64,000 nucleotides of DNA, from contig NZ_FNNR01000003.1 in assembly GCF_900106835.1 (NCBI RefSeq), positions 565,281-629,280 on the forward strand, written 5' to 3'. The DNA comes from Arthrobacter sp. cf158 (GTDB taxonomy: Bacteria > Actinomycetota > Actinomycetes > Actinomycetales > Micrococcaceae). Each line of letters begins with the position of its first letter. The stretch's first letter is position 1. Below the pieces are notes generated by a model. That model did not search any database. It was not told the DNA's origin and saw only the letters and a list, made by a program, of their open reading frames with translations. Positions 16,888-25,567 of this stretch are shown piece after piece. The position numbers and the translations under genes were made by a program.

Positions 16888-17926
16888 TGGACTTTCCTCC
16901 GAGCGTACGGGGGTCGATGAGGCCGAGGATGACGTCGACCAAGAGGTTCAGCACGATGGCCAGGAACCCAAGGACCAGGATGATCCCCTGAATGACGGGG
17001 TAGTCCTTGTTCACGATTGCTGTGACGATTTCGCGGCCCAGCCCCGGCCAGTTGAAGACGTTCTCCACGATGATTGCGCCACCGAGCATGCCGGCCAAGA
17101 TGAGCCCGGCCAGGGTGAGGGCCGTCGTCAGCAGATTGGGCAAGGCGTGCCGGGCGTAGAGGCGCACCGATGGCAACCGCCACCCGCGGGCAGTCCTCAA
17201 GTAGTCCTGCTCCAACACAGTTGACGTCTCGCGGCGTACTACGCGGGCGATGGAGCAGATGGGAGCAATCGACAGCCCGATTACGGGAAGGATGAGGGCA
17301 CTCAAGGAAGCCGCACCAGCTGCCGGGAGGACTTTGAGAATGATCGCAAAGACCACCACCAGCATGGTGGAAACCACATACTGCGGAACTGCCTGGAAGA
17401 ATCCGGTCAGCATGCCGAAGGACACGTCGAGCCACTTCTTACGGCCTCCACGGGTCAGGATGCCCACGAGCATGCCCGCAGGAACAGAGACAAGGAGCAC
17501 CAGGATGATGCCGAGGACGGCGAGTTCCGCGGTGAAGGGAAGCTTGGTGGCGATGATCTGCGATACCGAGGTGCTGTAGGCAAAGGACTCCCCCAGATCT
17601 CCGGTGAAGAGACCGCCCACGTAGCTGATGAACTGCACATAGAGGGGATCATTCAGGCCCAGGCTGTTGCGGATGGCCTCGATTTGTTCCGTCGTGGCGT
17701 CCGCTCCGGCCACTGCAACGGCAGGGTCGCCCGGGATGAGCGGAACCATGAAGAAGGTCACGACGACGAGCAGGACGACGGAGAGGAGGACACCGCCGGC
17801 GCGGCGAAAAGCGTAGTCGGCCCACGGGGAAAGACTCAGGGCACCGCCCCGGGGGCGCTTGGTGGCCCCCGGGGCTGTGCTCTCAAGGATCTGTACTTCC
17901 TTGGAGAGCATGGTTGGTTCAGTCAT
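16880..17926 (-). CDS. Oligopeptide-type ABC permease (DppB-like)
   Basis: The 348-residue inner-membrane permease has an N-terminal cytoplasmic tail, a first helix about residues 45-65 followed by the IPGDPA motif typical of DppB/OppB, five more helices and the EAA loop (RTARGWRLPSVRLYARHALPN). ATG 17926 has AGAGG 7 bases upstream; a longer frame to 18097 runs into the binding-protein gene and is rejected. It pairs with the DppC half of the fused protein to form the channel. Confidence 0.88.
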   Translation of the reverse strand: MTEPTMLSKEVQILESTAPGATKRPRGGALSLSPWADYAFRRAGGVLLSVVLLVVVTFFMVPLIPGDPAVAVAGADATTEQIEAIRNSLGLNDPLYVQFISYVGGLFTGDLGESFAYSTSVSQIIATKLPFTAELAVLGIILVLLVSVPAGMLVGILTRGGRKKWLDVSFGMLTGFFQAVPQYVVSTMLVVVFAIILKVLPAAGAASLSALILPVIGLSIAPICSIARVVRRETSTVLEQDYLRTARGWRLPSVRLYARHALPNLLTTALTLAGLILAGMLGGAIIVENVFNWPGLGREIVTAIVNKDYPVIQGIILVLGFLAIVLNLLVDVILGLIDPRTLGGKSNG

Positions 17927-17940
17927 CGTGAAACCTCTGC

Positions 17941-19521
17941 TTACTTGGTGATGCGCATGGTGGCGTAGTCGACAATCCCCGACGGCGCCTGGATGGAGAA
18001 CCCGGAGCGCTGCGCGACGATCTGCGGCTCGCCGACGAACGGAACGATGTCGTTGTCGCTCAGGATGCTCTTCTGCGCTTTGGTGTATGCGTCGCAACGG
18101 GCCGATTCGTCGGTGGCGGACTGGGCCGTGGCGATGTCCGCGAGTATGTCCGCGTTCTCCCCGCCGCCAATATTGCGGCCGCCCTTTTCGGTGGGGACGC
18201 CGGCGATGCGGGTCAGCGATGCTGCCACGGTACCGACGAAGTTGGCGTCACCTTGGACGGTAAGGTCCCAGGTTTCTGGCTTGGTCTGGGTCATGGTGGC
18301 CCAGGTTCCGTTGTCCACGAGCTGTAGTTCCACGGTGGCACCTGCCGCGCGCAGGGCTTCCTGGACGTAGGTGCTGCCTGCGCCGTTCGGCCCGATGCTT
18401 GTGGTGCCAACCATCTTGAACGTCTTGCCTGCGAGAACTGCCTTGGCTGCTGCTGCGTCCTCCGGGGTCAGGCTTGAGTTATCCGGGAGCGCACACGGAA
18501 CGGTAGGGGCGACGATCGAGTTGTAGGTAATGCCCTTGCCTGCGTAAGCAGCGGAGTTGAAGGCCTGCTGGTTCATCAGCTGTGCCACGGCCTTACGCAG
18601 AGCGGGATCTGTGAAGGGGCTGCCTTCGCGCTGGTTGAAGAGCAGGAAGATGCCGGCAAACGGGACTGTGGTGACGGCATAGCCCTTGTTGCTTTCGAAG
18701 CGCTGGACGTCCGCGGGCGCGATGTCAGAGACGTCCATCTCGCCTGTCAGGAGCTGGTTGGCCACCGTCGTCTTATTGACGCCGGGGAAGAACCGAACGG
18801 TCTTGGCTGGAGTTCCCTCCAACGGTTTGGACCATTGGGGCCAGGCCTTGTAGTCCTCACGCAAGGTCATGTCGTAACTGACTCCGTGACTGGACTTCGT
18901 CAGTGTGTACGGGCCGGAGAAGGCTCCTTTGACGCTGCCTTTGGCCAGGCCCTCCAGATCAGCGAGTCCTGCCGGGCAGATGATGCCGGTCTGCGCCAAG
19001 GTCAATCCGCCGATGAGTTCGGACCACGGCTGCGCAAGCTTGATATCCACGGTGCCAGCGGCGTCATCACCGGTAATGGTGGGCTGGCCGGGACCGAAGA
19101 CGAGCTTGCCGAAGTTGTTTTTGGTGGCTGGATCGGCGAAGTAGCTCAGTGACCTGGCCACGATACTGGGGGTAATGGCTGTGCCGTCCGCACAGGTGGC
19201 ATCCTTGCGGATGGTCAGCGTGGCTTCAGAGGCGGTGGACTTCCAATCGGTGGCCAAGCCGCCAATGAACTTCCCGTCGGCGTCCCGGCGAACCACAGTG
19301 TCGAACAGGAATCGCGCTACCTCGTAATCGTCCTTCGCGTTGGCCTTGGCTGCATTGAAGGTGGTGGGGTCGGCGTTGAGGGCCGTCCTGATGGTGTCGG
19401 TGGACATTGCTCCGCCGGTGCCGCCGGAGGAAGCCTGACCGCCCGTGGTGCAACCGGTCAAAAGGAACGCGGCGGCGGTAACGGTCGCCGCCGCTGCCAT
19501 AAAAGTGGAACGTCCTTGCAT
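17941..19521 (-). CDS. Family 5 extracellular solute-binding lipoprotein
   Basis: The 526-residue protein has an N-terminal signal with lipobox LLTGC (~22-26), so it is lipid-anchored outside the membrane. The body matches SBP family 5 (DppA/OppA): TIRTALNADPTTFNAAKANAKDDYEVARFLFDT start, VARSL region, and a C-terminal WDLTVQGD segment. AGGAGG lies 9 bases before ATG 19521. First gene of the peptide ABC operon. Upstream lie paired 16-bp palindromes (19607-19640), the regulon motif shared with the RraA/PxpABC-like operon that diverges to the right. Confidence 0.9.
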   Translation of the reverse strand: MQGRSTFMAAAATVTAAAFLLTGCTTGGQASSGGTGGAMSTDTIRTALNADPTTFNAAKANAKDDYEVARFLFDTVVRRDADGKFIGGLATDWKSTASEATLTIRKDATCADGTAITPSIVARSLSYFADPATKNNFGKLVFGPGQPTITGDDAAGTVDIKLAQPWSELIGGLTLAQTGIICPAGLADLEGLAKGSVKGAFSGPYTLTKSSHGVSYDMTLREDYKAWPQWSKPLEGTPAKTVRFFPGVNKTTVANQLLTGEMDVSDIAPADVQRFESNKGYAVTTVPFAGIFLLFNQREGSPFTDPALRKAVAQLMNQQAFNSAAYAGKGITYNSIVAPTVPCALPDNSSLTPEDAAAAKAVLAGKTFKMVGTTSIGPNGAGSTYVQEALRAAGATVELQLVDNGTWATMTQTKPETWDLTVQGDANFVGTVAASLTRIAGVPTEKGGRNIGGGENADILADIATAQSATDESARCDAYTKAQKSILSDNDIVPFVGEPQIVAQRSGFSIQAPSGIVDYATMRITK

Positions 19522-19606
19522 AGGGATGAGCCTCCTGGTCGCCTTCGAGTGCCTGGCCATTGCGGATGCGAGCGCATCTGGCGGGGAAACCGAAAGGATT
19601 TTGATC

Positions 19607-19640
19607 TGCGATAACTTTCGCGAATGAGAAGAGTTTCTCT
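19607..19640. promoter_or_regulatory. Paired 16-bp palindromes before peptide ABC operon
   Basis: TGCGATAACTTTCGCG (19607-19622) and TGAGAAGAGTTTCTCT (19625-19640) lie 18 bp centre to centre. Both fit the TGAGAA-N4-TTCTCA motif found in pairs at 19753, 24642, 28722 and 33810 and singly at 33741. They lie about 86 bp before the binding-protein start. Confidence 0.65.
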
Positions 19641-19752
19641 AATTGGGTGATGGAAGTCAACGGTTTTTTGTGAGTTCACCCACAGGTGACCCCTGCCACG
19701 CCGATGTTTTACACACTGGAAACAGAAGGGCCTTGACGCGGTGATGAAAAAA
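19641..19752. other. Middle of the divergent control region
   Basis: The 311-bp gap between the binding-protein gene and the RraA-like gene (19522-19832) holds two operator pairs and, between them, this stretch without a gene. It must contain the two back-to-back promoters, but no unambiguous -35/-10 pair stands out. Confidence 0.5.
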
Positions 19753-19786
19753 CGCGAAACTTTTCTCATATGTGATTGACGTCTCA
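19753..19786. promoter_or_regulatory. Paired 16-bp palindromes before RraA-MHS-PxpABC-like operon
   Basis: CGCGAAACTTTTCTCA (19753-19768) and TGTGATTGACGTCTCA (19771-19786), again 18 bp apart. The stretch from AACTTTTC to the end is nearly identical to the pair at 24642-24675. Confidence 0.7.
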
Positions 19787-19832
19787 AGGCGTCCAACTCA
19801 TCCGGAACCCGGACCAACCAAAGGTGGAAGAC

Positions 19833-20465
19833 ATGGCAACGACCCTCGAGCTCACAGTCCGCAAGGCACAGTGGACCCGGCCGCCGCGGGAACTGGTCCG
19901 CGCATTTGAGGAATTCCCGGTAGCCAACATCGGCGATGCCATGGAACGCCTCGGTCTGGTGGATGGAAACATCAACCCGGTCTGGGCCGGCGCCAAGTGC
20001 GTGGGCTCCGCCCTGACGGTGTTGGGCGCGGCGGGCGACAACGCCGCCGTCATCGAGTCCCTTAACTACATTGAGCCCGGCGACATCCTCGTGATCAACG
20101 GCTTCGGCCACGAACACCGCGCATTGGTCGGCGAACAGCTCTCCCAACGGTTTGAGGCCGCAGGCGCAACGGGCGCCGTCATCGACGGCTACATCCGTGA
20201 CCGCGCAACCATTACCGAGATCAAGTTCCCCGTCTTCGCCCGTGGCACCACCCCCGCAGGACCCTTCAAGAACGGCCCCGGCGTGATCGGCGAACCCGTC
20301 GCCATCGGCGGCATTGTTTGCTCCCCCGGTGACATCGTCGCCGCCGACGATGACGGAGTCGTCGTCATCCCCCAGGCCCGCGCTGCCGAAATCCTCGAAC
20401 TCGTCAGAGCAGTTGCAGTCCACGAGGCAGAAATGACAGCCGAGATCACCCGCGAATACAGCTAG
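19833..20465 (+). CDS. RraA-like / HMG-aldolase family protein
   Basis: The 210-residue protein matches the RraA/4-hydroxy-4-methyl-2-oxoglutarate aldolase fold: NIGDAMERLG (~32-41), GDNAAVIESLNYIEPGDILVI (~68-88), metal-site DGYIRDRATI (~123-132) and GVVVIP (C-terminal). Members of this family act as aldolases/oxaloacetate decarboxylases or as RNase E inhibitors; in a catabolic operon the enzyme role is likelier. ATG 19833 has AAGGTGG upstream and drops a 19-residue N-terminal extension that would overlap the operator. First gene of an operon with the MHS transporter and PxpABC-like genes. Confidence 0.82.
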   Translation: MATTLELTVRKAQWTRPPRELVRAFEEFPVANIGDAMERLGLVDGNINPVWAGAKCVGSALTVLGAAGDNAAVIESLNYIEPGDILVINGFGHEHRALVGEQLSQRFEAAGATGAVIDGYIRDRATITEIKFPVFARGTTPAGPFKNGPGVIGEPVAIGGIVCSPGDIVAADDDGVVVIPQARAAEILELVRAVAVHEAEMTAEITREYS

Positions 20466-20515
20466 TCCTCCCCTACTCCCCCAACGGGACCCCGCTTAGA
20501 CTGAGAGAACCCGCA

Positions 20516-21865
20516 ATGACTAACACATCGACGGAATCAGTGACACTGAACACCGCTCAAATCAAGGTCGTCACCGCTGACGGCAAGGTGGTGCGCAAGG
20601 CAACCCTGGCCGGCACCATGGGCTCCTTCGTGGAATGGTATGACTACGGAATCTACGGTCTGCTCACCACGTATCTGGCCATCAACATCATGGGTTCCAA
20701 GGACCTCGGTTCGCTGCTGCTGACCAACGTCGGCTTCCTGGTGAGCTTCCTGGCCCGCCCCTTTGGCAGCGTCATCGCCGGTTACCTCGGCGACAAGCTG
20801 GGACGCAAGAACCTGCTTGCAGTGCTCCTGCTCCTCATCTCCGGCGCCACGGCTTGCATCGGCCTCATCCCGTCGTCCTCAGTGATCGGCTGGGCTGCCC
20901 CGGCTCTGCTGATCCTCTTCCGCATCCTCCAGGGTTTCTCGGCGGGCGGTGAAGTGGCAGGCGCCATGGCTTTCGTCGGCGAGTACGCCCACGACAAGCA
21001 CCGCAACTTCTCCATGAGCTTCATCGCGGTGGGCTCCTTCTGCGCGCTCCTCTTCGGCAGCGGCTTCTCGGCCATGCTCATCACCACGCTGGGCGATGCC
21101 ACCATGGAGGCCTGGGCTTGGCGCATCCCGTTCCTGTTCGCCCTCCCGCTTGGTTACGTTGGCTTCTATATCCGTTCCAAGATGGAAGACACCCCGCACT
21201 TCGCGGCACTGCGTGAACGCAACGTTGTGGAGCACAACCCCTTGCGGGCCGTGTTCACCTCCAAGCGCCACCTCAAGGCCATCGCCCTGACCATCTTCCT
21301 GCCCGCAGTGAACGGTCCCGGCTACTACCTGCTCTTCGCCTACATGCCCACGTATTTGAAAACACAGCTAGGCAGCGGCAACAACTTCAGCATGCTGCAG
21401 GCCCTCATGGTCACGGCCGTCAGCCTGGTTGCCATCATCATCGCCATCCCCCTCATGGCCCGTTTGTCCGACCGCATCGGCCGCAAGCCCGTCCTGATGC
21501 TTTCGGCAGTGCTCATGGCCGTGGTTTCCTACCCGATGTTCGCCATGATCACCACCGGAAACATGGCACTGGCCTGCGTGGCCACCGTCATCATGGCCAT
21601 CGCTTTCTCCGGCCACGCCGCCGTGGTACACACCGTCCTGACCGAAATGTTCCCCACCACTGTCCGCTACAGCGCCTACAGCATTGGCTTCAGCATCAGC
21701 ACCATCATCTTTGGCGGCAGCGCTCCACTGGTGATGACCGAGCTGATCAAGAGCACCGGCAACAGCATGGTCCCGGCCTACGCCGCGATCGGAACGGCCG
21801 TCATCACTTTGGTCTCCATCTTCTTCCTCAAGGAGACCAAGGGACAGCCGCTGGCCACCCACTAA
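20516..21865 (+). CDS. MFS transporter, metabolite:H+ symporter (MHS) type
   Basis: A 449-residue, 12-helix membrane protein. TM1 region reads TMGSFVEWYDYGIYG (~39-53), the MHS signature, followed by GDKLGRK and, in the second half, SDRIGRK. It should symport a carboxylate or amino-acid-like solute with protons. Set between the RraA-like gene and the PxpABC-like genes (50 and 91 bp gaps, same strand), it probably imports the compound that the PxpABC-like enzyme opens. Start ATG 20516; ribosome binding site weak (GAGAG). Confidence 0.88.
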   Translation: MTNTSTESVTLNTAQIKVVTADGKVVRKATLAGTMGSFVEWYDYGIYGLLTTYLAINIMGSKDLGSLLLTNVGFLVSFLARPFGSVIAGYLGDKLGRKNLLAVLLLLISGATACIGLIPSSSVIGWAAPALLILFRILQGFSAGGEVAGAMAFVGEYAHDKHRNFSMSFIAVGSFCALLFGSGFSAMLITTLGDATMEAWAWRIPFLFALPLGYVGFYIRSKMEDTPHFAALRERNVVEHNPLRAVFTSKRHLKAIALTIFLPAVNGPGYYLLFAYMPTYLKTQLGSGNNFSMLQALMVTAVSLVAIIIAIPLMARLSDRIGRKPVLMLSAVLMAVVSYPMFAMITTGNMALACVATVIMAIAFSGHAAVVHTVLTEMFPTTVRYSAYSIGFSISTIIFGGSAPLVMTELIKSTGNSMVPAYAAIGTAVITLVSIFFLKETKGQPLATH

Positions 21866-21956
21866 CGAGACACGCACGACGGCGGCCTGCCGCCATTGCC
21901 GACCGGCCGCCGTCGTTGGACCATAAAGCACCACAACGAAACCATTGGGAGTCACC

Positions 21957-22760
21957 TTGGGCATCAACTCAGTCGCTGTCGTCGCAGACCTCGGCGAAAG
22001 CTATGGCAACTACACCATCGGAGACGACGACGCCCTGCTGGGCCTGGTCACCGCCTCCAACATCGCCTGCGGCTTCCACGCCGGAGACCCGCGCGTTATG
22101 GACACCACCGTCAAGGCCTGCGTCGAGCGCGGAATCGAACTTGGCGCGCACCCCGGCTACCCGGACCTGGTGGGATTCGGACGCCGCCTCATCGAGGCCA
22201 GTGAAGAGGAAATCCGCACGGATGTCCTCTACCAGATCGGCGCTCTGGACGCCTTTGCCCGCATCCACGGCGGCAAGATCAGCCACGTCGCCCCGCACGG
22301 CCGGATGGGCAGCATCGCCCAGACCGATGCGAAGCACGCCCGCGCTATCACGGACGCCATCAAGGCTTACGACCCGTCGTACATTGTGATCTGCCAAAAC
22401 GGCCTACTCGCCGACGAATCCCGCAAGCGCGGGCTCGAAGTGGGCTACGTCTTCTTGGCCGACCGCGGCTACGGCGAAGACGGCATGCCTGTTTCCCGCA
22501 ATACCGAGGGCGCTCTCCTCCACGATCCTGAGGAGATCGGGCGTCGTGTGGTCCAGGTTGTCACCGAAGGAACGGTTCGCGCCGTCACCGGCAAGGTGGT
22601 CCCGCTGGGCCACGACGCCGACGTCGTCCTCCTGCACGGTGACCACCCGCAGGTCCTGGAAAACGGCACCGCCCTCCGCGCCGCGCTGGAGAAGGCCGGC
22701 GTCAAAGCCACCGGTCTGCAGGAAGTCCTGGCCGAAAAAGCCCGCCTGGCAACGGTCTGA
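21957..22760 (+). CDS. LamB/YcsF family protein (PxpA-like), divergent
   Basis: The 267-residue protein is clearly LamB/YcsF: ADLGESYG, SNIACGFHAGDPRVMD, GAHPGYPDLVGFGRR, YQIGALDAFARIHG, FLADRGYGEDGMPVSR and LLHGDHP in order. PxpA with PxpBC hydrolyses 5-oxoproline to glutamate using ATP. Here the family motif KPHGALYN is replaced by APHGRMGS and the opening DLNxDLGEGFG is shortened, so the substrate may differ. TTG 21957 is chosen because GGGAG lies 5 bases upstream; a second TTG is at 21945. Followed by the two PxpBC-like subunits. Confidence 0.85.
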   Translation: MGINSVAVVADLGESYGNYTIGDDDALLGLVTASNIACGFHAGDPRVMDTTVKACVERGIELGAHPGYPDLVGFGRRLIEASEEEIRTDVLYQIGALDAFARIHGGKISHVAPHGRMGSIAQTDAKHARAITDAIKAYDPSYIVICQNGLLADESRKRGLEVGYVFLADRGYGEDGMPVSRNTEGALLHDPEEIGRRVVQVVTEGTVRAVTGKVVPLGHDADVVLLHGDHPQVLENGTALRAALEKAGVKATGLQEVLAEKARLATV

Positions 22761-22797
22761 TTCAGCCGCGCACCTACTACCGAGCACCCAAGGACAC

Positions 22798-23571
22798 ATG
22801 AGCACGTACCCAGCTCCCGGACAGCTGATTCCGGCATCGGCCATCCCAGACATCAAAGCAGTTCCGTTCGGGGACTCCGCATTGATGGTCAGCATCGCCT
22901 CCGGGACAGTTGAGGAACGCCAGACGGGAAGCCGGAAGCTGCGCGAAATCCTGCTGGAGGTCCGTCCCCATGGCCTGCTCGACGTCGTGGCCGGCATTGA
23001 TTCCGTCCTCGTGGAATTTGACTGCCTCGCCGTCAGCCACGGCCAGCTGGCACAAACCATCCGGTTGGCCGCGGCAAGCAGGAGCTTCGAGGGCACCGGC
23101 CCATCACAAACGGGAAAGCATTTCGTCATCCCCATCGTGATCAACGAAGCCTTTGCCCCGGATCTCAGGGACGTGGCGGAAGAACTAGGCATCAGTAAGG
23201 AAGCCGTCCTGCGGCATCTTGAAGCTTCCGAGCTGACCATAAACCTCCTGGCCTCGGCCATGGCCCCCATGATGGGGCGGGTGGAGTTCCCGGGACAAGT
23301 CAGCCGATGCAAGGAACCCCGCACCAACGTGGACCCGGGATCCGTAATGGTGGCCGGCACCAACGCCATCATCCAGCCGTTCCCGGGGCCCACTGGCTGG
23401 AAGGTCATCGGACGTACTCCCCTGACCATCTGCGACATTCGGGAAGACCCGCCCACCTCCTTTAAGCCCGGCGACACCGTGCAGTTCAAGGTGGTCCCGG
23501 AAAGTGAATGGAAACGGCTCGAAGGACGGTTCCTGCGTACCGATTCGTACACCACCAAGGAGGTTCACTGA
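22798..23571 (+). CDS. PxpB/KipI-like carboxyltransferase-domain subunit 1
   Basis: The 257-residue protein has the allophanate-hydrolase subunit 1 (KipI/PxpB) fold: FGDSALMVSIA near residue 25, LVEFD about residue 75, and a C-terminal half with GRVEFPG, PRTNVDPGSVMVAG and GWKVIGRTPLTICD. Known PxpB has GSVGIAGxQTGIYP where this has GSVMVAGTNAIIQP, a conspicuous loop change parallel to that in the PxpA-like protein. Start ATG 22798 with AAGGA close upstream. Its TGA overlaps the ATG of the next gene by one base (TGATG), implying coupled translation. Confidence 0.82.
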   Translation: MSTYPAPGQLIPASAIPDIKAVPFGDSALMVSIASGTVEERQTGSRKLREILLEVRPHGLLDVVAGIDSVLVEFDCLAVSHGQLAQTIRLAAASRSFEGTGPSQTGKHFVIPIVINEAFAPDLRDVAEELGISKEAVLRHLEASELTINLLASAMAPMMGRVEFPGQVSRCKEPRTNVDPGSVMVAGTNAIIQPFPGPTGWKVIGRTPLTICDIREDPPTSFKPGDTVQFKVVPESEWKRLEGRFLRTDSYTTKEVH

Positions 23572-24599
23572 TGCCGGCGTCCGAGCGAAGCGTCACCATC
23601 AAAATCCGTGAAGCGGCCTGGCTGGCAACCTTCCAGGATTTGGGCAGGGAACAGTCCGAGGCATTGGGTGTTCCCTGTGGCGGGGCGGCAGACCAGCACT
23701 CCGCGTCCGTGGCCAACATCCTGGTGGGCAATCCCCGGAATGCCACCGGCATCGAAATCATGGGTGGCCGGTTTTCCTTCACCACGGCCAGGCCCCTCTT
23801 GATCTCGGTCACCGGAGCGCCGGCCGATGTCACCGTCAACGGGAGCAAAGTACAGATGTGGGAACCTGTGTGCGTCCCTGCCAAGGGAAGGGTGGTTATC
23901 GCCAACGCCCACGGCGGCATGCGCAACTATCTCGCTATCAGCGGCACGCTGGTCACCGAACACTTCATGGGCAGCGCCGCACCCGAAGCACGGATGGGCT
24001 TTCCCCAGCAGATCTCTGTTGGGCAGCACCTGGACCTCGTTACGGCCTACGCCGGCTTCGAGCACCCTTACCTGACACAGCCGTTGTTCCGCCTCCCAGT
24101 ACCTGTTCCTTCGTTCGATCACCCGGTGTGGAGCATCGACATCGTTGAAGGCCCCCACACTGATGCGGCACACGGAATCAGGGAGTTGCTCGCCGCCCGG
24201 GAGTACACGGTGACGGCGAAATCCAACCACGTAGGGCTGCGTCTTGATGGGCCGGTAGTGCATCCGGAAGGGCTCGGTGAGATCGTGTCCCACGGTGTGC
24301 CCATCGGCGCCTTCGAAATTCCGCACGGAGACGAACTCATCATCTTGGGCCGTTACCGAACCCTCACCGCCGGCTATCCCATTGTCGCCTTCGCCACCAA
24401 GGCCTCGCTTCCCATGTTGGGACAAGCCCGGCCCGGCCAGCGCATGAGATTCCGCTGGGTGGGCCAAGAAGAGGCTGTCGAAAGCCAGCACGAGTCCCAG
24501 CGCCGGCTGAGCCTCTTGGAATCGCGAGTGCAGAGCCTTTTCGGCGCCATCGACCTGCCACATCATTCGCGACCGGTCGCGGCGCAGGAAGCGGCCTGA
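23571..24599 (+). CDS. PxpC/KipA-like carboxyltransferase-domain subunit 2
   Basis: The 342-residue protein matches allophanate-hydrolase subunit 2 (KipA/PxpC): TFQDLGREQSEALGVPCGG (~21-39), ADQHSASVANILVGNP, GGMRNYLAISG, a VGLRLDGP segment and SHGVPIGAFEIPHGDELIILG. With the PxpB-like protein it should form the ATP-dependent ring-opening or amide-phosphorylating complex fed by the PxpA-like protein. AAGGAGG lies 7 bases before ATG 23571. Last gene of the operon that starts at 19833. Confidence 0.85.
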   Translation: MPASERSVTIKIREAAWLATFQDLGREQSEALGVPCGGAADQHSASVANILVGNPRNATGIEIMGGRFSFTTARPLLISVTGAPADVTVNGSKVQMWEPVCVPAKGRVVIANAHGGMRNYLAISGTLVTEHFMGSAAPEARMGFPQQISVGQHLDLVTAYAGFEHPYLTQPLFRLPVPVPSFDHPVWSIDIVEGPHTDAAHGIRELLAAREYTVTAKSNHVGLRLDGPVVHPEGLGEIVSHGVPIGAFEIPHGDELIILGRYRTLTAGYPIVAFATKASLPMLGQARPGQRMRFRWVGQEEAVESQHESQRRLSLLESRVQSLFGAIDLPHHSRPVAAQEAA

Positions 24600-24641
24600 A
24601 GCACTTCACGCCCGAGGCACTTGACGCTCACGTAGACTAAA

Positions 24642-24675
24642 TGAGAAACTTTTCGCATATGTGATTCGAATCTCA
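24642..24675. promoter_or_regulatory. Paired 16-bp palindromes before SDR-aminotransferase operon
   Basis: TGAGAAACTTTTCGCA (24642-24657) and TGTGATTCGAATCTCA (24660-24675), 18 bp centre to centre, 29 bp before the SDR start codon. Nearly identical to the pair at 19753-19786. Confidence 0.75.
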
Positions 24676-24704
24676 CAACCAACCAGACCCGAGGAACGTA
24701 AATC

Positions 24705-25502
24705 ATGGGACTTCTTGAAGGCAAGGTCGCCGTTATCACTGGCGCAGGTACGGGCATGGGCCGCTCCACCGCGGAACTGCTTGCAGCCGAAGGAGCGCAC
24801 GTGGTGCTTGTGGGGCGCAGGCTGTCGGTCCTGGAAGAAGTCGCCGCAGGAATCAAGGCCGACGGCGGCAACGTCCACGCCCGCGCTGCGGACATCGCAT
24901 CCAAGGACGACGTTGACACCCTGGTGGCCTGGGTCAGCGAAAACGCTGGTCCGGTAGACATCCTGGTCAACAACGCCGGCAGCGCCAGCAAGGTCCTCAA
25001 TGTCCGCTGGATCAGCCAGGAAGAATGGAACGAGGTCCTGGACGTCAACCTCAACGCCGTCTACCTCCTCACTCAGGCAGTACTCCCGGGCATGCTCGCC
25101 CGGAACACCGGCACCATCATCACAGTTTCGTCCTTGGCTGCAGTCAATCCCAACCTGCTGGGGGGTGCCGCCTATGGCGCTGCCAAGGCAGCGGTCCGCA
25201 ACTTCATGACGTACCTGCACAACACCTTCCGCAATGAAGGGCTGCGCGCCATCACCATTCTTCCGGGCGAGACAGCCACTCCGATTCTCGACAACCGGGC
25301 CCGTCCACCCAAAACTGAAGAGCGCGACGCCATGGTCCAGCCGGAGGACGTGGCCCGCGCCATCCACCTCGTGGCCACGCTGCCGCAGCGCACTGTGGTT
25401 CAAGAGCTCGTCATTGCGCCTACGGTGCAACGCGACACCTCCGGGGACATCGAAATCAGCCGCTGGACGGGCGCGCCCGCAGAAGACCTCCCCCGTCCGT
25501 GA
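24705..25502 (+). CDS. SDR-family oxidoreductase
   Basis: The 265-residue classical SDR has TGAGTGMG (12-19), NNAG (89-92), the SS pair at 142-143 and YGAAK (Y157, K161). NAD(P)-dependent, cytoplasmic, substrate unknown. GAGGA lies 9 bases upstream of ATG 24705. It opens an operon with an aminotransferase and two TetR genes under a copy of the paired palindrome, so it likely oxidises a hydroxy-acid or reduces a keto-acid connected to the transamination step. Confidence 0.87.
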   Translation: MGLLEGKVAVITGAGTGMGRSTAELLAAEGAHVVLVGRRLSVLEEVAAGIKADGGNVHARAADIASKDDVDTLVAWVSENAGPVDILVNNAGSASKVLNVRWISQEEWNEVLDVNLNAVYLLTQAVLPGMLARNTGTIITVSSLAAVNPNLLGGAAYGAAKAAVRNFMTYLHNTFRNEGLRAITILPGETATPILDNRARPPKTEERDAMVQPEDVARAIHLVATLPQRTVVQELVIAPTVQRDTSGDIEISRWTGAPAEDLPRP

Positions 25503-25567
25503 AACCCCGGCACCTCTACACACCCGGCAAAGCCGCCACCCTCCCGACGACTCGAAGCAGGACTGTC

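Noticed and set aside
22404..23558. Long minus-strand open frame (384 codons) opposite the PxpA/PxpB-like genes
   Set aside because: No family-like text, no ribosome binding site, and it is the antisense of well supported genes with coupled starts; high GC makes such frames common.
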